Below, in pieces: positions 17,543 to 27,230 of a stretch of DNA of 64,000 nt (position 1 is the first letter of the stretch; every line of letters begins with the position of its first letter). The position numbers and the translations under genes were made by a program. The stretch covers positions 248,001 to 312,000 of the forward strand of contig JANXNI010000032.1 in NCBI GenBank assembly GCA_025354165.1, in the 5' to 3' direction. This DNA is from Burkholderiales bacterium (GTDB lineage Bacteria > Pseudomonadota > Gammaproteobacteria > Burkholderiales > Casimicrobiaceae). The notes beneath the pieces are model-generated. The model was not told where the DNA came from. It ran no database searches and worked only from the letters and a program-made list of their open reading frames with translations.

Positions 17543-18343
17543 TCAGTGTTCTTTCGCCAATGCCGCCCGTGCCATTGCATCCACCTTCGCGGGTGCAATG
17601 AGCTTTAGCCATCTTCCCAATTTGCCCTTGGTACTCATCACCTCCTCACGCTTGCGCGAACGCATCGCCGAGACAATTAACCCCGCACATTCCTCAACGC
17701 TCATCGCATTGGTTTCGCTCAAACCCGATGTGCCCGCAGTTTCGCCTTCGGCGTTCCAGCCGTTGCGCCGAATTTCGGTAGCGACGACGCCGGGGTAGAC
17801 GATGCACACGTCAACGCCTTCTGGCTGCAACTCAACGCGCAGAGCCTCAAAAAATCCGGTCTGCGCAAACTTGGTCGCGCAATAAGTCGTGCGGCCCGGC
17901 ACGCCGAGCAGTCCCGCAAGACTCGCCACGGCAACAACCAAACCTTTACTTGATTTCAAGTATGGTAGTGCCGCATGGGTCGGCCAGATACTACCCATCA
18001 AGTTGATGCGCATCAGATTTTCATAGACCGAGGTGTCTGTGATTTCGTCGAAATTGGCGTGCATCGACACACCTGCGTTGTTGACGAGTGCGTCGATACG
18101 GCCAAATTTTTCAACAGTTATTGCGATCAGCGCACGGCAATCCGCCTCAATTGAAACATCCGTCGGCACCACAAAAGCCGTTGCGCCGAGCGCAGTGCAT
18201 TGATTGGCAACCACCTGCAAAGCCTCGCGACGCCGCGCCGCAAGTACCAGCCTGGGTTTATCGCTCGACAACTGCCGCGCGAGCTCGGCGCCTATGCCGT
18301 CCGAGGCACCCGTAATCACGATGACTGAACCACCAAAACGCAT
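17543..18343 (-). CDS. Short-chain dehydrogenase/reductase
   Basis: This is a classical short-chain dehydrogenase/reductase of about 266 residues. It has the Rossmann cofactor motif VITGASDGIGAELA near the N terminus, NNAGVSMHANF, and the catalytic YCATKFAQTGF (Tyr-x-x-x-Lys). An acidic or Arg pattern for cofactor choice cannot be read with confidence. I chose ATG 18343 (MRFGGSVIVITG), with GGGA about 8 bases upstream; ATG 18349 is nearly equal, and the frame is open to 18451. The substrate is unknown. Its position near the dehydrogenase pair suggests a hydroxyacyl or alcohol oxidation, an inference only. Confidence 0.87.
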   Translation of the reverse strand: MRFGGSVIVITGASDGIGAELARQLSSDKPRLVLAARRREALQVVANQCTALGATAFVVPTDVSIEADCRALIAITVEKFGRIDALVNNAGVSMHANFDEITDTSVYENLMRINLMGSIWPTHAALPYLKSSKGLVVAVASLAGLLGVPGRTTYCATKFAQTGFFEALRVELQPEGVDVCIVYPGVVATEIRRNGWNAEGETAGTSGLSETNAMSVEECAGLIVSAMRSRKREEVMSTKGKLGRWLKLIAPAKVDAMARAALAKEH

Positions 18344-18550
18344 ATCCATTTTCCCGAAACGCAAACACGACATTATTGCGCGCCTGCCTTCAGGCTGACC
18401 AACAACAGGTCGGTAGCAAAAATGCTGTGTTTCGTGTGTTTTTCGCCACAAGAGTCCGCGAAATTGATATAAAACCCGGTACGCAAACTTTCAACAGAGT
18501 GTGGTTCCCGCTTCGGGAAACCCACGGTTGTGTTTTTTTTCGGGGGTTCA

Positions 18551-21500
18551 ATGATTTATTCGGATTCAATACGCCGAGCGGCGGCGTTCGGTGCGCTTTT
18601 GTTCGGGCTATCGCTCGCCGGGCTTTCTCATGGTGTGATGGCACCAGAACAAGAGGGAACGAAAGCAGAGGCCATCAACATGCTAGATGCAAGGGTCAAC
18701 GCCAGAGATGCTTGGCAGCGATCGTTGGATGCGCAGCCGCAAGCCTCTGCAAACGGTACTGCCGCGCGCGCTAGCGCAAACTCAACTGTGTCAATCGCTG
18801 CTCAACAAATGCGCGATAACCCGGGCCTCTCAGTGCGTCTGTCCGGTCTAACGGGTGCGCCCAATTCGGTATCCCACACTATGGGAACGCTCACGCAGGC
18901 CGCACCTGGGAAATCAAGCGAATCCATCGTCCGCGAGTATCTACGTGGCTCTGGCGGTACTTTGATGGGACTGTCTGCTGGTGACGTAGACGACCTACGC
19001 GTTCTGGGCGATAGCAATGGCGGCCAGAGTGGTCTGCGCATGCTTCGCGTAGAGCAACAGATCGACGGCATCCCGGTTTTCCAAAGCGAAAGCCGCTTCC
19101 TGATTGATCAGAGCGGCCGCCTGGTGAAGTACGTTGGCGTCATGGTGCCGCGTGCTCGCGCGCTCGTGCCGACAAGCAGCAAAAATCTGACAGCGGCCGC
19201 CGCGTCTTCGCGTCTGTTTGCCAGCATCGGTCGGCAAATTCCGGAATCGTCCTTTAGTGTCAGCGGCTCGGGGGACGGTGGTCGCACCGAGCTCACCGCG
19301 TCAGACGAGTTCATTGCAGGTCCAGTGGTCGCACGCGAGGTGCTGTTTCCATTGGCCCCGGGTGTACTCGTAAAAGCCTGGTCACTGATCGCGTTTACGT
19401 CTGGCAAGAGCGATTGGTATTCGATAGTCGATGCAACGACAGGCGACGTGCTGTGGCGCAAAAACATTCGCGACTATGCCTCTGCGCACGAAGCGCGCTT
19501 CCGTGTTTATGTTCAGGCGGATCGCAAAACACCGGCTGACAGTCCTGCGCCACAGTCTCCAACAACGGCAACGCCAGGTTCCGGATTTCAGGCCGCCGCC
19601 ATCGCGCCGACCGTTGTCAATATGTCCGCGGTTCAGGATATTGTTGCCAGTCCGAACGGATGGATTAACGATTGTCCGGCTGGCGGATGCACAGCGAGCG
19701 AAACGCAGACTTTGGGCAACAACGTTATCGCGTGCGTCGATCAGGTTCAGGGCAATGTGGCAGGCGGCGCAAACCTTTGCGACACGGCAGCCGCTGGCGT
19801 TTTGGACGGCAATGGACGGCCCACTGGAAACCCCGACACAAATAGTCGCAATCGCGACTTCCTCGGCACGACGCCGCGCGATTTCGAGACCAATTTTCTG
19901 CCTGCTCCCCAAGGCGGCAATCCGGAGGCAGGACAAACAGCGACTGGTAACGGTACCAGCGGTACCGCTGCGATTGACCAATTCCGTCGCGGTGTTGTTA
20001 CTCACCTGTTTTATTTGACTAACTGGTATCACGACCAAACTTTCCAGCTTGGATTTGACGAGGCCGCTGGTAACTTCCAGCAGACAAACTTCTCGGCCAG
20101 TGGTGCTGGTAATGATCCAGTTCTTGCGGAGGCGGTGGACGGCTCAGGGACCAACAACGCAAATTTCTCAACGCCACCGGACGGCACATCAGGCCGCATG
20201 CAGATGTACCGTTTCACGGGACCAATAATCGACCGCGATGGCAGCCTCGATGCCGAGATCGTTTTGCACGAGTTAACGCACGGTCTGTCGAATCGCCTTG
20301 TCGGCAACGCAGCAGGCTTGAACTGGGATCACGCGCGGTCGATGGGCGAAGGATGGAGCGATTTCTATGCGCTTTCGTTGCTGAATAACACCAATGCGGA
20401 TGACCCCAACGGCTCCTATGCTTCCGGCGCCTATGCGACTTACAAGTTGAGCGCTGGTTTTACAGACAACTACCTTTACGGTATTCGTCGCTTCCCCTAT
20501 TCGACCAATATTGCAGTGAACCCGCTGACGTGGGCTGACGTCGATGACGTAACTAACGACATGAGTGGCGGCATCACGCCCACGCCCATCACGTTCAATC
20601 TGAATGGTGGCATGGAGGTTCACAACGCGGGTGAGCTTTGGGCTAACACGCTGTGGGGCATGCGCGCAAAGATCATTGCCGATCCTGCGGGCGCCAATGG
20701 CAATGTGCCCGCTGGCAACGTCGCGTCACTGAAGCTTGTTACTAACGCGCTAAAGATGACCCCCATCAATCCGACCTTTGTTGATGCGCGCAACGCACTC
20801 TTTGATGCCGATTGCGCGGTAAGTGCGTGTGGCAACGAGGACTCAATCTGGACCGCGTTCGCTTACCGCGGGTTTGGTTATCGCGCCGATAGCCCCTACG
20901 GCATCGCCGGACGCTATGTGAGCAGTCATACTGGCTTCCATGAGTCGTTTGCCAAGCCGTATCTGGATGTAAAGAACGAAGTAACCGATGTAACGATTCT
21001 TGATTCGGCCACCAACAACAACGGTGCGATCGATCCGGGCGAGTCTTTCTTCATGACCGTGAAGCTGTTTAACCCGTGGCGTGCTGCCGCAAAATCGGCG
21101 ACGGGCATTACCGCTACGCTGACCACCGCGACACCGGGCGTGACGATCTACACGGGCACGGCTACCTATGGAACGATTGCTGCCCAAGGCTCGGTAACGG
21201 GCGGTCAATTCAAAATTGGCGTCTCCACCTCGATGGTGGCGGGTGCCCCGATTGACTTCACGCTCACTACGACGTCCAGCCTAGGAACTACCGCCACAAC
21301 GTTCCGCGTTCGCGTCGGAACTCGTGCGGGCACAGATCCTGTGGTGACGTATTCCAAAGCGGAATCTCCAGCTTTAACTATCGCCAACAGTCGTCCTCGT
21401 GGCGTTTTTTCGGGCATCAGCATTACCGACGACTTCGAAATTGCGGACGTCAATTTCCGTGTCAACAGCATCACGCATCCAGCTGTCGGGGACTTAACGG

Positions 21501-23263
21501 TCATGCTCCGTTCGCCCACTGGAATCGGTACTGATTTGATTTCGCTCGTTGACGGCCTGAATGATTACGGCGGAGCGAGCATAGTCAACATGGTGATTGA
21601 TGATGACGTGGCCGCTATCGCAGCCAACGACATGGTTCAGGCAGTCTCAACGGCTGCGCCGTACACCAAGTCGTGGTTATCTGTTTACAACTCACCATGG
21701 GCGGCATTGGTCGATCCTACGGTTCCAGCGGACGCAGTACTCAATCTGTCGCGCTATGACGGCACCAGCACAAAGGGCACATGGAACGCGCTGGTTGCTG
21801 ATGTATTTAGCGCTGCTGCTGGGGGCGAGCCGACAAACGGAAACGGAACATTTGGTGGCTGGTCGCTACTGGTGACACCGGTTCACTTCAACGTGTCGGC
21901 AGTAACGCCCGCAGCGGTAGTAACAGCGACCAAGACCGTTGCCGGCACATTCCGAGTGGGTGGCACTGTTACCTACACGGTCACGTTGACCAACACCGGT
22001 AGCGGCAATCAGGCCGACAACGCCGGTAACGAGTTCACGGACGTACTGCCCGCAGGCTTGACACTGGTAAGCGCTACCGCCACCAGCGGCACCGCCGCAA
22101 CATCAGGCAATACCGCAACGTGGAATGGTTCGCTGGCGCCACTGGGCGGCAGCGTCACCATCACCATCACAGCCACCGTCAATGCTGGCACGCAGGGCAC
22201 CACGATCAGTAACCAGGGCACGGTTTCCTATGATGCCGATGGCAACGGCACCAACGAGTCCACCGTGTTGACCGATGATCCGGCAGTGGCGGGCGCGGCA
22301 AACCCAACGGTCTTCGCCGTAGCCTTTGCGTCGGTCACCGCCAGCAAAACTGTGAGCGGCGGACCACATGCCATTGGCAGCACTGTGACCTACACCGTCG
22401 TGTTGAACAACAGCGGCAACGCAGCAACGCTGAACAACGCAGGTAGCGAATTTACTGACATATTGCCTTCGGGCCTGACCTTGGTAAGCGCGAGCGCGAC
22501 AGGCGGCACCGCTGTGGCAACGGTGGGTACGAACACCGTCACCTGGGACGGCAGCATCCCTGCCACAGGCAGCGTCACCATCACCATCACGGCGACAATC
22601 AATGCAAGCGCATCGGGCACGATCAGCAATCAGGGCACCCTGTTGGTTGATACCGATCTCAACGGCAGCAACGAAACAACCGTGTTGACTGATGATCCGA
22701 CTGTAGCGGGCGCGGCAAATCCAACCGTGTTCAGCTTGAACTTTGCAACGGTCACCGCAACCAAGACCGTTAGCGTGGGACCACATCCGATTGGAAGTGC
22801 GGTGACCTACACGATCATCCTCACCAACTCGGGCAACACAGCGACCACGGACAATGCTGGAAACGAGCTGACTGACGTTTTGCCGATAGGGCTCACGCTG
22901 ACGGGTGCAACCGCCAGTGCCGGAACGGCCGTTGCAACGATAGCCACGCGCACTGTGACCTGGAATGGCGGCATTCCGGCAGGCGGCGCAGTGACAATCA
23001 CGATCAACGCACTGGTTAATGCGATCGCCGCCAGCAGCATCGTGAGCAATCAGGCGACTTACGCGTACGACGCCGATCTCAACGGAAGCAATGAAAGCAC
23101 GGGCCTCACCGATGATCCAACCGTCGCTGGCCCCGCAAACGCAACAACATTTGCCGCCGATGCACTGCCTCCTATACCGGCTGCTTCGTCAGAAGCACTG
23201 TGGCTCATCGGGTTGATGCTGATGGCGATGGGCGCACTGCGTCTGCGCAGCAAACGACGCTGA
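18551..23263 (+). CDS. Secreted M36 (fungalysin-type) metalloprotease with P domain and DUF11 repeats
   Basis: This 1570-residue exported protein has several parts. After a signal peptide (LLFGLSLAGLSHG) comes an FTP/PepSY-like propeptide (residues about 70-270). An M36 catalytic domain follows, with the zinc site HELTHGLSNRL (first His near residue 573) and the downstream EGWSDFY Glu ligand. Next come a CARDB-like stretch, a P/Homo-B-like domain (FSGISITDDFEIADVNFRV, nucleotides about 21390-21890) and three tandem DUF11 repeats. The protein ends in an IPTL-like tail: a Pro-rich linker, a hydrophobic helix and LRSKRR. It is probably a surface or secreted endopeptidase, trimmed by an exosortase-like or rhomboid-type sorter. 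ATG 18551 has GGGGG just upstream; an in-frame GTG at 18530 was rejected. A strong terminator follows. Confidence 0.9.
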   Translation: MIYSDSIRRAAAFGALLFGLSLAGLSHGVMAPEQEGTKAEAINMLDARVNARDAWQRSLDAQPQASANGTAARASANSTVSIAAQQMRDNPGLSVRLSGLTGAPNSVSHTMGTLTQAAPGKSSESIVREYLRGSGGTLMGLSAGDVDDLRVLGDSNGGQSGLRMLRVEQQIDGIPVFQSESRFLIDQSGRLVKYVGVMVPRARALVPTSSKNLTAAAASSRLFASIGRQIPESSFSVSGSGDGGRTELTASDEFIAGPVVAREVLFPLAPGVLVKAWSLIAFTSGKSDWYSIVDATTGDVLWRKNIRDYASAHEARFRVYVQADRKTPADSPAPQSPTTATPGSGFQAAAIAPTVVNMSAVQDIVASPNGWINDCPAGGCTASETQTLGNNVIACVDQVQGNVAGGANLCDTAAAGVLDGNGRPTGNPDTNSRNRDFLGTTPRDFETNFLPAPQGGNPEAGQTATGNGTSGTAAIDQFRRGVVTHLFYLTNWYHDQTFQLGFDEAAGNFQQTNFSASGAGNDPVLAEAVDGSGTNNANFSTPPDGTSGRMQMYRFTGPIIDRDGSLDAEIVLHELTHGLSNRLVGNAAGLNWDHARSMGEGWSDFYALSLLNNTNADDPNGSYASGAYATYKLSAGFTDNYLYGIRRFPYSTNIAVNPLTWADVDDVTNDMSGGITPTPITFNLNGGMEVHNAGELWANTLWGMRAKIIADPAGANGNVPAGNVASLKLVTNALKMTPINPTFVDARNALFDADCAVSACGNEDSIWTAFAYRGFGYRADSPYGIAGRYVSSHTGFHESFAKPYLDVKNEVTDVTILDSATNNNGAIDPGESFFMTVKLFNPWRAAAKSATGITATLTTATPGVTIYTGTATYGTIAAQGSVTGGQFKIGVSTSMVAGAPIDFTLTTTSSLGTTATTFRVRVGTRAGTDPVVTYSKAESPALTIANSRPRGVFSGISITDDFEIADVNFRVNSITHPAVGDLTVMLRSPTGIGTDLISLVDGLNDYGGASIVNMVIDDDVAAIAANDMVQAVSTAAPYTKSWLSVYNSPWAALVDPTVPADAVLNLSRYDGTSTKGTWNALVADVFSAAAGGEPTNGNGTFGGWSLLVTPVHFNVSAVTPAAVVTATKTVAGTFRVGGTVTYTVTLTNTGSGNQADNAGNEFTDVLPAGLTLVSATATSGTAATSGNTATWNGSLAPLGGSVTITITATVNAGTQGTTISNQGTVSYDADGNGTNESTVLTDDPAVAGAANPTVFAVAFASVTASKTVSGGPHAIGSTVTYTVVLNNSGNAATLNNAGSEFTDILPSGLTLVSASATGGTAVATVGTNTVTWDGSIPATGSVTITITATINASASGTISNQGTLLVDTDLNGSNETTVLTDDPTVAGAANPTVFSLNFATVTATKTVSVGPHPIGSAVTYTIILTNSGNTATTDNAGNELTDVLPIGLTLTGATASAGTAVATIATRTVTWNGGIPAGGAVTITINALVNAIAASSIVSNQATYAYDADLNGSNESTGLTDDPTVAGPANATTFAADALPPIPAASSEALWLIGLMLMAMGALRLRSKRR
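21900..23170 (+). repeat. Three tandem DUF11 repeat units within the protease gene
   Basis: The 3' quarter of the protease gene encodes three consecutive units of about 140 residues. Each begins near TKTV or SKTV, continues with a TYTV-type strand, contains DNAGNEFTDVLP or a close variant, and ends with a DGNGTNES or DLNGSNES Asp-rich loop and LTDDP. Nucleotide similarity between units is high over roughly 410 bp, so recombination or copy-number change between strains is likely. This is coding repeat structure, not a separate element. Confidence 0.85.
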
Positions 23264-23342
23264 TAGGTAAAGCACGGCGTGCAGGTTGAAAACCGGGCAC
23301 GCTTGAAGCTGGCGATGCCAGAGCAGTAAATGCAATGAAATT

Positions 23343-23368
23343 AAAACGGGGCACGGGCCCCGTTTTTT
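23343..23368 (+). terminator. Rho-independent terminator after the M36 protease
   Basis: This is a perfect 10-bp stem, AAAACGGGGC (23343-23352) with GCCCCGTTTT (23357-23366), loop ACGG, running into a T-run to 23368. The A-run on the left arm means it could work in both directions, but the gene on the minus strand ends only at 23466, so it may serve both convergent genes. Confidence 0.9.
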
Positions 23369-23465
23369 ATTGTTCGTAGCACAGAGGCGCTGGCGCGGCG
23401 CGACCCGGTCGTAACCCGACGCGGCGTCGACTCATCAACGCATTCACTCACTCACGGCAAAACGA

Positions 23466-25274
23466 TCAGGGCAAACCCATCGCGCAACTGTCATTCAGAT
23501 AGTTGCGAATATCGGCCCAAGTGCTGCGCGGCGATCCGACGACTGCGGCACTGCTCACGGCCGTACCGGTCAGACCAAGCATTACTCGCACCAGTATCAA
23601 TCCATCGGTGGTTGGATAAATGTGGCCGTCTCCGTCGATATCCATACGGCACGGCGCAGGCGCAGCGACCCCGCCAATCGCGAGCGTGTTGGTGGCCCCC
23701 GAAACCGTTCGCAACAACGTAAGCCACAATACGTTGTTCGCGGTATCCACGCTCATCAGCACGTCGGTTCCAGATACAAGTGTGGTGCCATTGAGCGTGA
23801 CCGATGTGGGCGTGGTCGCGCTGCTGTAGCTGCTCAGCCGCAACACTGGATTTTTCAACGCATCAACGCCCGATGTTGACCAGTTTACCGTAGCTGCGTT
23901 AGCCGCCGCGGTGACCTCCCACGTCGCATATACGGGGTTGTATCCTGGGCGGCTGTAAGTCTGCGTGTCAACGCGGCCGATCCCGGCGATTCCGCTCGTT
24001 GCGACCGTGCCCACACTGGCCGTCATCGTGACCGGTGAGGCAGCTTTCAAAATCATTTCCTGAGCCCGCACTTGCGCCATCGTTGGATCAACCGACGCGC
24101 CGGGGTTATGCTCGCCAAGCACAACAAACGTGCTGTAGCTTTTGAACTGCACCTGCGAGACCGTATCGCCCACATAGTTTGAGTAACTGTCGCGCCCAAT
24201 CGCGCCCAATTTCACGCCCCATGCGAAGCGACGCCCGTTGGTGGTGAGATTGCCGTCGACCACGCCTACGCCGTTATAGAAATTGTTTTCGATACTCTGG
24301 TACGGCCAGTTCCAGGTGCAGAGCATCTTGTGCGCTTCGTAGCCCGCGCAGGGCGTTACCGTGGCGCTAGTCTGGCCCTGAATGTTCGCGAGGAACCCGG
24401 CATTGCCCGCATCATGGGTGGCGAGCAGGCCTGTCTGCACGATGCCCATTTGCGCGTTGGCATTGTGCACCCAGAGCATGTTGTACGGGATCGCCGCTGC
24501 GCCGACCGTGTTCCACGTCCAGTTGCCATTGAGCGTGAACGGCGCGGTGGTGGTGATAAACCGCTGACTGTTGATCGCCCACGCCACGCCGCCGATCAAG
24601 GTGCCACTGCCGTTGATGCCGTCGAAATCCATCTCGCCGTACGGGCCGCGCGAATCGCCCTCAATCTGTTGCGTGAGTGGCACCGACGCCGGCACCGCCG
24701 ACCAGTCCCACGTCACCGACCACAGCGGATGATCTGTGCCATTCACGAACAGCCACTGAATCGTCACCGGCACGTTGTAGCGCACAAATTTTGGTGCAGT
24801 GGGGTGCGGTCCCGTGAAGCGCGGATAAGTCGTTTTGAATTCGTGAATCGCGTGGTGTGCGCCCGCAAATTTCACGCTGTAAGTTCCGGTGAAGCCGAGG
24901 CCCAGTGGGCTGTCGTCGCCGATCACGCGATATGACTCGCAATACTGCTCGTCCGGCGTAGCCGCGCAATCATTCACGTACGGCAGATGCGAAACAACAT
25001 AGCCGAAACCACCGGCACCGCCCGCGAGCGCATTGACGGTGCGCGTGGCCGTTGTGGCGAGTTGATAGACGTAGCGATCGAGCATGCCGCCGCCAGAGAC
25101 GTTGTTGCGAGCGAGAATTGCGCTGCGTGGTCGTCCGCTGGCATCCGTCCATGCGTACTGGTCTCCCGTACGCCCACCGTTGCCAGTGACCCCGGCGGTC
25201 ATCGTCAACGGCGTGACTGCCGCTCCTGGCAACGATGCGATCAACAACAGCAGCAAAGCTAAACGTCGCACCAC
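23466..25274 (-). CDS. Secreted protein with C-terminal dockerin-like calcium loop
   Basis: I do not recognise the main domain of this exported protein of about 602 residues. An N-terminal signal peptide (RRLALLLLLIASLPGAAVT) is followed by a long beta-rich region with many Trp, Gly and Thr residues. The C terminus holds MDIDGDGHIYPTTDGLILVR, an EF-hand/dockerin-like Asp loop plus helix, a motif often seen at the C termini of exported betaproteobacterial proteins. The start is probably GTG 25274, eight bases after GAGG; GTG 25283 is also possible. It is convergent with the M36 protease gene and has no operon partners. A cell-surface or extracellular binding or hydrolytic role is possible but unproven. 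Confidence 0.75.
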   Translation of the reverse strand: MVRRLALLLLLIASLPGAAVTPLTMTAGVTGNGGRTGDQYAWTDASGRPRSAILARNNVSGGGMLDRYVYQLATTATRTVNALAGGAGGFGYVVSHLPYVNDCAATPDEQYCESYRVIGDDSPLGLGFTGTYSVKFAGAHHAIHEFKTTYPRFTGPHPTAPKFVRYNVPVTIQWLFVNGTDHPLWSVTWDWSAVPASVPLTQQIEGDSRGPYGEMDFDGINGSGTLIGGVAWAINSQRFITTTAPFTLNGNWTWNTVGAAAIPYNMLWVHNANAQMGIVQTGLLATHDAGNAGFLANIQGQTSATVTPCAGYEAHKMLCTWNWPYQSIENNFYNGVGVVDGNLTTNGRRFAWGVKLGAIGRDSYSNYVGDTVSQVQFKSYSTFVVLGEHNPGASVDPTMAQVRAQEMILKAASPVTMTASVGTVATSGIAGIGRVDTQTYSRPGYNPVYATWEVTAAANAATVNWSTSGVDALKNPVLRLSSYSSATTPTSVTLNGTTLVSGTDVLMSVDTANNVLWLTLLRTVSGATNTLAIGGVAAPAPCRMDIDGDGHIYPTTDGLILVRVMLGLTGTAVSSAAVVGSPRSTWADIRNYLNDSCAMGLP

Positions 25275-25366
25275 GATACACACCTCAATTCCCGCTGATC
25301 GTAGCGCGAGCTCTGTTGCTTAGGACGTAATCGACGTGCAAATCACGTCAGCGCGATCTCGGCGGA

Positions 25367-25618
25367 CTACCGCTTCGCGGCGGACGCCATTTGGTACAGC
25401 TCGTCCTTCAAGTGCAGGCGCTGTTTCTTCAGGTCTTCCAGCTCCACGTCACCCATCGGAGCCACACCGGTTTCATCGCCAGTAATTTGCTCGTCAATCG
25501 CGTCGTGCTTTTTGAGCAGATGCGCGAAGTGCAAATCGGTTTCCTTCAAGTGAGCGACCGCAGCGGCCAGTTCAGGGAATTCACGGTTGAGTGCATGAGG
25601 TAACAGATCAGAGCGCAT
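25367..25618 (-). CDS. YdcH/DUF465 family small protein
   Basis: This is an 83-residue, strongly charged, helical protein of the YdcH (DUF465) family, recognised from REFPELAAAVAHLKETDLHF, the middle KKHDAIDEQI and the C-terminal ELEDLKKQRLHLKDELYQM. Two heptad-rich helices suggest a coiled-coil hairpin. The function of the family is unknown. The start is ATG 25618, supported by GAAGGA seven bases upstream; the frame extends to 25672 without a better site. It stands alone on the minus strand. Confidence 0.88.
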   Translation of the reverse strand: MRSDLLPHALNREFPELAAAVAHLKETDLHFAHLLKKHDAIDEQITGDETGVAPMGDVELEDLKKQRLHLKDELYQMASAAKR

Positions 25619-25930
25619 CGCAAGTCCTTCTTCGTTGATTGCAGTGTTGTTAACGATAGTAGCAAGACGCACGCTTTCGCAATGCTGAGCCGCACATTTT
25701 TACCGCAGCGCGCCATGACCACACTGAAGTTTGAATTGGCGAAAATGAGACAGGGTAAACGTTCATCCAATCTTGCACAAAGACGTTTTAGAAAAATCAG
25801 TACGCAAAATAAACCGATTCTGTGTTGAAACAATCATTCCGCAAGCGCACAAGCGATCCCACAAAAACAAAGCAGCAGCAGCGGTCAGAGCGGTTGCCCA
25901 GAATTAAGACTAACTGTGAGGAGGGGAGTC
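25619..25930. other. Intergenic region, no gene seen
   Basis: This 312-base divergent spacer lies between the YdcH gene and the receptor gene. The only sites I can support are the Shine-Dalgarno sequences of the two flanking genes (TCCTT at 25625-25629 on the minus strand, GGAGGGG ending near 25925 on the plus strand). The part around 25770-25880 is A-rich and may hold the receptor promoter, but no clear -35/-10 pair was identified. Confidence 0.5.
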
Positions 25931-27079
25931 ATGTGGAGTCAATTTGCGCGCGCCGTCGCTTGTACGATGGCAACGCTTTCGATGGTCGCAGCACAAGCGC
26001 AGACGCCGGGCGTCACCGCTAACACGCTGCTGCTCGGCCGCATTCTGCCGCGCACCGGCGTGCTGGCAAATGAGGCAAAACAATACGCAGATGGTATGGA
26101 CGTCCTGTTTGACCGCATCAACAAGACAGGCGGTATCAATGGCCGCAAGATCGTGGTCAAGGACTACGATGACGCTTACGCAGCCGATAAGGCGGCCGTC
26201 GCGGCCAAGACAGCGCTTGAAGAGGATCAAGTCCTGCTCCTGCTTGGTGGACTCGGTACGGCCAACGGCCTCACAATCGCGGCGATTGCGGAGCAGAACA
26301 AGACCGTGGGGATCGGCACCACCACCGGGGCTGTCGCCTTTCGCGATCCGACGCGGCGCTACATTTTTCCGGTGTGGCCGGGCAATGGCGACGAAGTTAA
26401 TCGGATGGTGGCTATCGGCAGCAGGATCGGTTGGGAAACCTACGCTGCGGTGTTTCAGGACGATGCGTTTGGCAAGGATGCATTGATCGGTTTGCAGGTC
26501 GGTGCGGCTCGCGAGCGCGCCAGCGTGGTCATCACGGTCCCGGTTGATCGTGTCGCTCCCGATTTAAAGACTGCGGTTGCTGCCGCCGTAAAGTCCAAGG
26601 CGAGTGTCGCAATGGTGTTTCTTACGCCAGGGCCAGCCATGAAGTTCATCAAGGCGTTGAAAGAGTCAGGCTACACCGGCGCCGTCGCGACGCTCTCAAT
26701 TAACGGGATCCCGGCGGTGATCAAACGCATTGGCGAAAAGAGCCGTGGCCTTGCGATACCGCGCGTGCTGCCACGGCCGGAAGACCGTACCAATCCGCTC
26801 GCTGCTGAGTTCAAGAAGGTAATGAAGGAAGGCGGTAAGGCCGACCCGCAGCCGGGTCACTTCTCTGCATTCGTCATCGCCAGGGTCGCTGTGGCAGCGT
26901 TGAAACGTGCCGGACGAAATGTGAACCGTGAACGCATTGTCACTGCGCTCGAAAGTTTCGCCGAATTCGACCTCGGTGCATTCCCCATCACCTATGGCCC
27001 GAACAAGTTACGTCAAGGCGCCAGCTCAAGCCGCATCGAGTTGCAGGTCGTGGGCAGAGACGGTGGGTTCGTATATTGA
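25931..27079 (+). CDS. ABC-type branched-chain amino acid/amide receptor (orphan)
   Basis: This is a 382-residue periplasmic binding protein of the Leu/Ile/Val (type I) family. It has a signal peptide to about AQAQTPGV, then LLLGRILPRTGVLANEAKQY, INKTGGINGRKIVVKDYDD (a strong family signature) and GLGTANGLTIAAIAEQ. It should bind an amino acid, amide or aromatic acid in the periplasm. The start ATG 25931 follows GAGGAGGGGAGTC; an in-frame GTG at 25916 overlaps that Shine-Dalgarno and is rejected. No permease or ATPase genes are adjacent, so it is an orphan receptor or uses a distant transporter. Confidence 0.9.
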   Translation: MWSQFARAVACTMATLSMVAAQAQTPGVTANTLLLGRILPRTGVLANEAKQYADGMDVLFDRINKTGGINGRKIVVKDYDDAYAADKAAVAAKTALEEDQVLLLLGGLGTANGLTIAAIAEQNKTVGIGTTTGAVAFRDPTRRYIFPVWPGNGDEVNRMVAIGSRIGWETYAAVFQDDAFGKDALIGLQVGAARERASVVITVPVDRVAPDLKTAVAAAVKSKASVAMVFLTPGPAMKFIKALKESGYTGAVATLSINGIPAVIKRIGEKSRGLAIPRVLPRPEDRTNPLAAEFKKVMKEGGKADPQPGHFSAFVIARVAVAALKRAGRNVNRERIVTALESFAEFDLGAFPITYGPNKLRQGASSSRIELQVVGRDGGFVY

Positions 27080-27230
27080 CCAAACCGCTTGAGCGTGGAC
27101 AGCGCCTTCCGCGCCCACACCTTGCGATTAGGGATTTTCTGAGCCCGTCGCCCGCCCGTGGGGATTGGCTTTCTGCGCAAATGGGTTCATTATCCCGCGC
27201 GGATACTCGACCCTTTTGAAAGGAAACATC

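Noticed and set aside
19382-20038. A 218-residue frame antisense to the M36 protease
   Set aside because: It is a shadow of the repeat- and Thr/Ala-rich coding strand, with no initiation signal or domain.
21900-23170. Tandem repeats that could be mistaken for a CRISPR array or satellite
   Set aside because: The repeat period is about 410 bp, in frame, and encodes DUF11 domains of the protease.
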